Source of the DNA: Mesorhizobium sangaii
GTDB taxonomy: Bacteria > Pseudomonadota > Alphaproteobacteria > Rhizobiales > Rhizobiaceae
Length of the DNA: 64,000 nt
Assembly (NCBI RefSeq): GCF_014207355.1
Contig: NZ_JACHEF010000002.1
Location: forward strand, 62,001 to 126,000
Direction of reading: 5' to 3'
Position 1 is the first letter of the stretch, and every line of letters begins with the position of its first letter. Position numbers and translations under genes: made by a program. Positions 59,852 to 64,000 of this stretch are shown piece by piece. The notes beneath the pieces are model-generated. The model was not told the origin of the DNA. It did not search any database and saw only the letters and a program-made list of their open reading frames with translations.

Positions 59852-60361
59852 ATGAGCGACAATTTCTACAATGTGCTGTTTCTGTGCAACGCCAATTCGG
59901 CGCGATCCATCATGGGGGAAGCCATCCTCAACCGGATCGGCGCCGGCAAGTTCAAGGCCTTTTCCGCCGGCTCGCAACCGAAGGGCACGGTCAATCCCTA
60001 CGCACTCCAACTGCTCGAAACCCTCAGCTTCGACACCGGCTTCGCCCGCTCGAAAAGCTGGGACGAATTTGCCGCGCCCGACGCGCCGGAAATGAACTTC
60101 GTCTTCACCGTCTGCGACAACACCGCGAACGAAGCCTGTCCCATATGGCCCGGCCATCCGATGACGGCGCTTTGGGCGATACCGGACCCGGCCAAGGCCC
60201 GCGGCACCGAGGCCGAGGTGCACCTCGCCTTCGCCGATGCCTATCGCATGCTCAACAATCGCATCTCGCTGTTTGTCAATCTGCCGGTGGGTACGCTCGA
60301 CCATATGACGCTGCAGCACCATCTGGACGAGATCGGTCGCGATACGGCGAAGGCGAACTGA
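59852..60361 (+). CDS. Low-molecular-weight phosphatase/arsenate-reductase-like protein
   Basis: The 169-residue protein has the P-loop C-x5-R as Cys12-Arg18 in LFLCNANSARSIMGEA. FVFTVCDNTANEACPIWPGH carries the Cys pair used by thioredoxin-linked ArsC. It is therefore probably an arsenate reductase rather than a tyrosine phosphatase. No other ars genes are adjacent. The start at 59852 follows GGGGAGGTCTTGAG. Confidence 0.85.
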   Translation: MSDNFYNVLFLCNANSARSIMGEAILNRIGAGKFKAFSAGSQPKGTVNPYALQLLETLSFDTGFARSKSWDEFAAPDAPEMNFVFTVCDNTANEACPIWPGHPMTALWAIPDPAKARGTEAEVHLAFADAYRMLNNRISLFVNLPVGTLDHMTLQHHLDEIGRDTAKAN

Positions 60362-60409
60362 TCGCAAAACGCTCGTCGCATCGGCGGCTGGCAGGCGCGA
60401 ATTTCACGC

Positions 60410-60859
60410 TCAGGCTTGTTCGCCGTCCGCCAGAACCTCGGTGACCGCGCGCTCGATGCGTGAGGTCTCCGTCACCAGCCAGTCGGTCATCGCCGGCCAG
60501 TTGTCCTCGGCAAAGCAATTCACCCGCCACATCGAATTGATGCCAAGGCCCTGGCAACTCTGTTCCGGCCTGAGCTTCAACTTGCCTTCGATCGCCGGCT
60601 GGAACGGCTTCAACCGCGACCACGCTCCCGTGGCGCCGAACTTCTCGTTGCGCCCGAAGAAGACGCCGACATGGTTCTGCGCCGGCGCCACATACATGGA
60701 AAGGACCAATGCGAAGCCGGGCAGCCCGCGCTGCCAGAACCAGGGTCCGCGCCTCGCCAGCAGGGCCTTTTCCTCCGGATGCCGTTCCTCGAACAGCGTC
60801 CAGAAACCGCGCTGGCGGAATTCAGAGGCGCGGCGGGCGCCGAAGTCGAATTCGCTCAT
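60410..60859 (-). CDS. Hypothetical protein
   Basis: The 149-residue soluble protein starts MSEFDFGARRASEFRQRGFW. The part VLSMYVAPAQNHVGVFFGRN followed by WSRLKPFQPAIEGKLKLR looks like a compact beta-rich domain. No transmembrane segment or catalytic motif is visible. It may be related to DUF4268-type proteins, but I am not sure. It ends 48 bases from the arsenate-reductase-like gene. Confidence 0.6.
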   Translation of the reverse strand: MSEFDFGARRASEFRQRGFWTLFEERHPEEKALLARRGPWFWQRGLPGFALVLSMYVAPAQNHVGVFFGRNEKFGATGAWSRLKPFQPAIEGKLKLRPEQSCQGLGINSMWRVNCFAEDNWPAMTDWLVTETSRIERAVTEVLADGEQA

Positions 60860-60914
60860 GCTTCGATGACGCTCCAGCATCACGCCCGGGCTGAGACTGT
60901 TGCCGGCTCCCTAG

Positions 60915-61054
60915 AGACTGTTTCGAAATCCGCTCTGGCGAGTCATATGGTGGTGGTTTCGAGAACCGTAGCGCAGCGGACTTTGGTCCGTGAGCAACGG
61001 AAGCGCAGAAAACGCCATCAGATGGCCGCCGGAGTAGAATTTCCAAACAGGCTC
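60915..61054. repeat. R3 interspersed element, copy 2
   Basis: The element has imperfect inverted ends (left GAGACTGTTTCGAAATCCGC, right TAGAATTTCCAAACAGGCTC) and the core TAGCGCAGCGGAC with GTGAGCAACGGAAGCGCAG. It is the counterpart of 33296-33438. Its right end touches the stop codon of gapR at 61055. Confidence 0.85.
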
Positions 61055-61315
61055 TTACACCATGCCGAGCGCGGCCTTGTACAGGTCGAGGATGGTTTCC
61101 TCCTCCTGCCGCTCTGCCTGGTCCTTCTTGCGCAGCCGGATGATCGTGCGCATCGCCTTGGTGTCGAAGCCGGTACCCTTGGCTTCGGCGAACACTTCCT
61201 TGATGTCGTCGGAAATGGTCTTCTTCTCTTCCTCGAGCCGCTCTATGCGCTCGATGAAGGCACGCAGCTGGCCGGCGGCAACAGTCTGGCTGGTCTCGGT
61301 GATATCGTCGGCCAT
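61055..61315 (-). CDS. gapR: GapR-like (DUF2312) nucleoid-associated protein
   Basis: The 86-residue protein has [20 protein letters not shown] and [20 protein letters not shown], the DUF2312 signature. The Caulobacter member GapR clamps overtwisted DNA ahead of replication and transcription. The start at 61315 matches the family; the longer frame begins at 61345. An R3 element is immediately downstream. Confidence 0.92.
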   Translation of the reverse strand: MADDITETSQTVAAGQLRAFIERIERLEEEKKTISDDIKEVFAEAKGTGFDTKAMRTIIRLRKKDQAERQEEETILDLYKAALGMV

Positions 61316-61447
61316 GTTTTCTTCTCCGCGTCTTTTATGCGTCACGACTCGGAAGCCGACCGTGACGGATTTGAGCGGGTTCGATGCCCGACCAAGCGCG
61401 GCGGGTCAAGATAGTATCGATGCGGCATGAAGGGTTGCGCACGCCCC

Positions 61448-61591
61448 GAGGTGTGTTGAGATTCAGGTCAGGCCGAGCCGAAAAAGGGTGGCTTCCGAGA
61501 ACCGGAGCGGAGCGTACTTTGGTACGTGAGCACCGGAAGCGCAGGAAGCCAGCGTTTGCAGGCCGGCATCACCTGAATATCAACACACCTC
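61448..61591. repeat. R3-related element, copy 3, with different ends
   Basis: The ends are a 21-bp inverted repeat, GAGGTGTGTTGAGATTCAGG and its near-perfect partner CCTGAATATCAACACACCTC. The centre contains the R3 core (GAGAACCGGAGCGGAGCG, GTGAGCACCGGAAGCGCAG) inside a nested GGCTTCC/GGAAGCC inverted repeat. The right end overlaps the pyc stop codon. It is about 145 bases long. Confidence 0.8.
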
Positions 61592-64000
61592 AATTGAAGG
61601 CGATCAACAGATCCTTGGCATCGATCTGGTCGCCGGCCTTGACCAGCACCTCGGCGACCGTGCCGTCGCGCTCGGCGTGCAGCGCCGTCTCCATCTTCAT
61701 CGCCTCGATGGAAAGCAGCACGTCGCCGGCCTTCACGGCCTGGCCAGCGGCAACCGAAAGCGCCGAGACGACGCCCGGCATCGGCGCGCCGACATGCGCC
61801 TCGTTACCCGGCTCGGCCTTGCGGCGGGCCTTGGCGGCGGACGCGCCATGCGCCCTGTCGGGCACCTTGACGCGGCGCGGCTGGCCGTTGAGCTCGAAGA
61901 ACACGGTGACCATGCCCTTGTCGTCGACCTCGCCGATGGCCAGACAGCGCACCACCAGCGTCTTGCCCTTCTCGATGTCGACGAAGATCTCGTCTTCGGG
62001 CTTCATGCCGTAGAAATAGGTCGGCGTCGGCAGGACGCTGACCGGGCCGTAGGTCTCCTGCGCGCCGGCGAAGTCGGAAAACACCTTCGGATACATCAGC
62101 CACGAGGCGAATTCGAACTCCGAGAGCTTGCGCTCGAGCTTCTCCTCGATCTCCTTGCGGCTGGCCTTGAGATCGGCCGGCTTGAGCAGCGAGCCCGGCC
62201 GCACCGTGATTGGCTTGTCGCCCTTCAGCGCCTTCTTCTGCAACGCTGCCGGCCAACCACCGGGCGACTGGCCAAGATCGCCGCGCAGCATCGAGACGAC
62301 CGAATCCGGAAAGGCGATATCCCTGGCCGGATTTTCGACATCGGCGACGGTCAGGTCCTGGCTGACCATCATCAATGCCATGTCGCCGACGACCTTGGAC
62401 GACGGCGTCACCTTGACGATGTCGCCGAACATCAGGTTGACGTCGTGATAGGTCTGCGCCACCTCGTGCCAGCGTGTCTCGAGCCCGAGCGAGCGCGCCT
62501 GTTCCTTGAGATTGGTGAACTGTCCGCCCGGCATTTCATGCAGGTAGACTTCCGAGGCCGGTCCCTTGAGGTCGCTTTCGAAGGCGGCGTACTGATTACG
62601 CACCGCCTCCCAGTAGAACGAGATCTTGCGAATCCATTGCGGGTCGAGGCCGGGGTCGCGCTCGGTGCCCTTCAGCGCCTCGACGATCGAGCCAAGGCAA
62701 GGCTGCGATGTGTTGCCGGAGAAGGCATCCATCGCCGCGTCGATGGCGTCGACGCCGCTCTCCACCGCAGCCAGCACCGTCGCCGCCGACAGGCCCGACG
62801 TGTCGTGGGTGTGGAAATGGATCGGCAAATCGGTCGCCTCGCGCAGTGCCTTGAACAGCACGCGTGCGGCGGAAGGCTTCAAGAGGCCGGCCATGTCCTT
62901 GACGGCGATGATGTGGGCGCCGGCCGCCTGCAATTCGCTGGCCAGGCCGACATAGTATTTGAGATCGTATTTGGCTCGCGCCGGGTCGAGTATGTCGCCG
63001 GTGTAACACATCGCCGCTTCGATCAGCTTGCCCTCGGCGCCGACCGCGTCCATGGCGACGCGCATGTTCTCGACCCAGTTCAGGCAGTCGAATACGCGGA
63101 ACAGGTCGATGCCGCCGCTGGCCGCCTGCTTGACGAAATGTTGCACGACATTGTCGGGATAATTGGTGTAGCCGACGCCGTTGGCGCCGCGCAGCAGCAT
63201 CTGCAGCAACAGATTGGGCGCTGCCTCGCGCACCAGCGACAGTCGCTCCCATGGATCCTCGGTGAGGAAACGCATGGCGACGTCGAAGGTGGCGCCGCCC
63301 CAGCATTCGAGCGACAGAAGCTGCGGCAGGGCGCGCGCATAGGTGCCGGCGATGCCGGCGATGTCATGCGTGCGCACACGCGTTGCCAGCAGCGACTGAT
63401 GGCCGTCGCGCATCGTCGTGTCGGTGACCAGCACCTCCTTTTGCGCGCGCATCCAGGCGGCGAATTTTTCCGGTCCGAGCACGTCCAGCTTCTGCTTGCT
63501 GCCGCCCGGCACATTGCCGTTGAGGTAGGGCACGATGGGTGCGGCCGCGTCGGCCTTCGGCTGTGGCCGGCCGCGCGCCTCGGGATGACCGTTGACCGAC
63601 ACGTCGGCCAGATAGTTGATGAGCTTGGTGGCGCGGTCCTGGCGCTTCACCTGCTGGAACAGCTCCGGCGTCGTGTCGATGAACTTGGTCGTGTAGGAAT
63701 TGTCGGCGAAGCTCGGGTGATTGATGATCGCTTCGAGGAAGGTCAGGTTGGTGGCGACGCCGCGGATGCGGAACTCGCGCAGCGCCCGGTTCATGCGGGC
63801 GATGGTCTCGGCCGGCGTCGGCGCCCAGGCCGTCACCTTCTCCAACAGCGGATCGTAGAAGCGGGTGATGACCGCGCCGGAATAGGCGGTGCCGCCGTCG
63901 AGGCGAATGCCGAAGCCGGTGGCACCACGATAGGCGGTGATGCGGCCGTAGTCGGGAATGAAATTGTGCTCGGGGTCTTCGGTGGTGATGCGGCACTGCA
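61590..64000 (-). CDS. pyc: Pyruvate carboxylase, 3' part
   Basis: Some 800 codons of the gene lie inside the window; the 5' part is beyond the right edge. The order is end of the biotin-carboxylase domain (ITTEDPEHNFIPDYGRITAY), the carboxyltransferase domain (LVTDTTMRDGHQSLLATRVR) and the C-terminal biotinyl domain with the biotin Lys in LLSIEAMKMETALHAE. The enzyme makes oxaloacetate from pyruvate. No frameshift was seen. An R3-related element begins at the stop codon. Confidence 0.96.
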   Translation of the reverse strand, partial: QCRITTEDPEHNFIPDYGRITAYRGATGFGIRLDGGTAYSGAVITRFYDPLLEKVTAWAPTPAETIARMNRALREFRIRGVATNLTFLEAIINHPSFADNSYTTKFIDTTPELFQQVKRQDRATKLINYLADVSVNGHPEARGRPQPKADAAAPIVPYLNGNVPGGSKQKLDVLGPEKFAAWMRAQKEVLVTDTTMRDGHQSLLATRVRTHDIAGIAGTYARALPQLLSLECWGGATFDVAMRFLTEDPWERLSLVREAAPNLLLQMLLRGANGVGYTNYPDNVVQHFVKQAASGGIDLFRVFDCLNWVENMRVAMDAVGAEGKLIEAAMCYTGDILDPARAKYDLKYYVGLASELQAAGAHIIAVKDMAGLLKPSAARVLFKALREATDLPIHFHTHDTSGLSAATVLAAVESGVDAIDAAMDAFSGNTSQPCLGSIVEALKGTERDPGLDPQWIRKISFYWEAVRNQYAAFESDLKGPASEVYLHEMPGGQFTNLKEQARSLGLETRWHEVAQTYHDVNLMFGDIVKVTPSSKVVGDMALMMVSQDLTVADVENPARDIAFPDSVVSMLRGDLGQSPGGWPAALQKKALKGDKPITVRPGSLLKPADLKASRKEIEEKLERKLSEFEFASWLMYPKVFSDFAGAQETYGPVSVLPTPTYFYGMKPEDEIFVDIEKGKTLVVRCLAIGEVDDKGMVTVFFELNGQPRRVKVPDRAHGASAAKARRKAEPGNEAHVGAPMPGVVSALSVAAGQAVKAGDVLLSIEAMKMETALHAERDGTVAEVLVKAGDQIDAKDLLIAFN

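Overview
The window is GC-rich chromosomal DNA of an alphaproteobacterium of the Rhizobiales. The best guess is Mesorhizobium or a close relative. This rests on gene order (ruvCAB, ybgC-tolQRAB-pal-cpoB-tilS-ftsH), on order-typical genes (rcdA/DUF1465, gapR/DUF2312, a Lys/Ala/Pro-rich TolA, a 6S RNA upstream of the 5-formyl-THF cyclo-ligase), and on short interspersed repeats. I ran no database search. All assignments come from reading the proteins and DNA.

Left part (1-13,440), accessory in character. A broken CorA-type transporter gene lies downstream of a compact four-gene leftward operon (1290-3328). That operon has a MotA/TolQ/ExbB-like channel protein, a one-helix partner with a periplasmic beta-type domain, a small membrane protein and a small secreted protein. 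Next come a DUF982 remnant and a LysR regulator divergent from an MFS exporter, two tandem aldo/keto reductases (one with a Tat signal) and an exported flavodoxin-like protein. A VOC gene killed by one in-frame stop and two beta-barrel outer-membrane proteins follow, then glmM.

Middle part (13,440-33,120). A small islet (secreted Cys-repeat protein, NAD-binding dehydrogenase, SDR, HxlR regulator) separates glmM from ftsH. The leftward envelope cluster follows: ybgC, tolQ, tolR, tolA, tolB, pal, cpoB, tilS, ftsH. A GH5 glycosidase and a metallophosphoesterase sit between it and ruvB. The ruv operon carries a VapBC toxin-antitoxin pair between ruvA and ruvB, with both junctions overlapping. rcdA and a possible small RNA follow.

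Right part (33,120-64,000) is mostly housekeeping or conserved genes. They include a small haem-copper-oxidase-like membrane protein, DUF2269, TauE/SafE, an Lrp regulator divergent from an EamA exporter, a ThiE-like protein, a Sel1-repeat protein, efp and an inositol monophosphatase. They continue with a PAQR/HlyIII protein, a second stator-like pair (MotA-like plus OmpA-domain MotB-like), an M32 carboxypeptidase, an MsbA-like ABC exporter, rpmE, and a TetR/NmrA/DUF1772 group. Next are yebC, terC, a YmdB-type phosphodiesterase, cyclo-ligase plus 6S RNA, MoxR/GNAT/VWA, msrB, an arsenate-reductase-like protein, gapR and the 3' part of pyruvate carboxylase, which runs off the right edge.

Three families of short repeats occur, called R1, R2 and R3 here. 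All three R3-type copies start at or within a few bases of the stop codon of a leftward gene. No tRNA, rRNA, CRISPR array, intact insertion sequence or prophage was seen.
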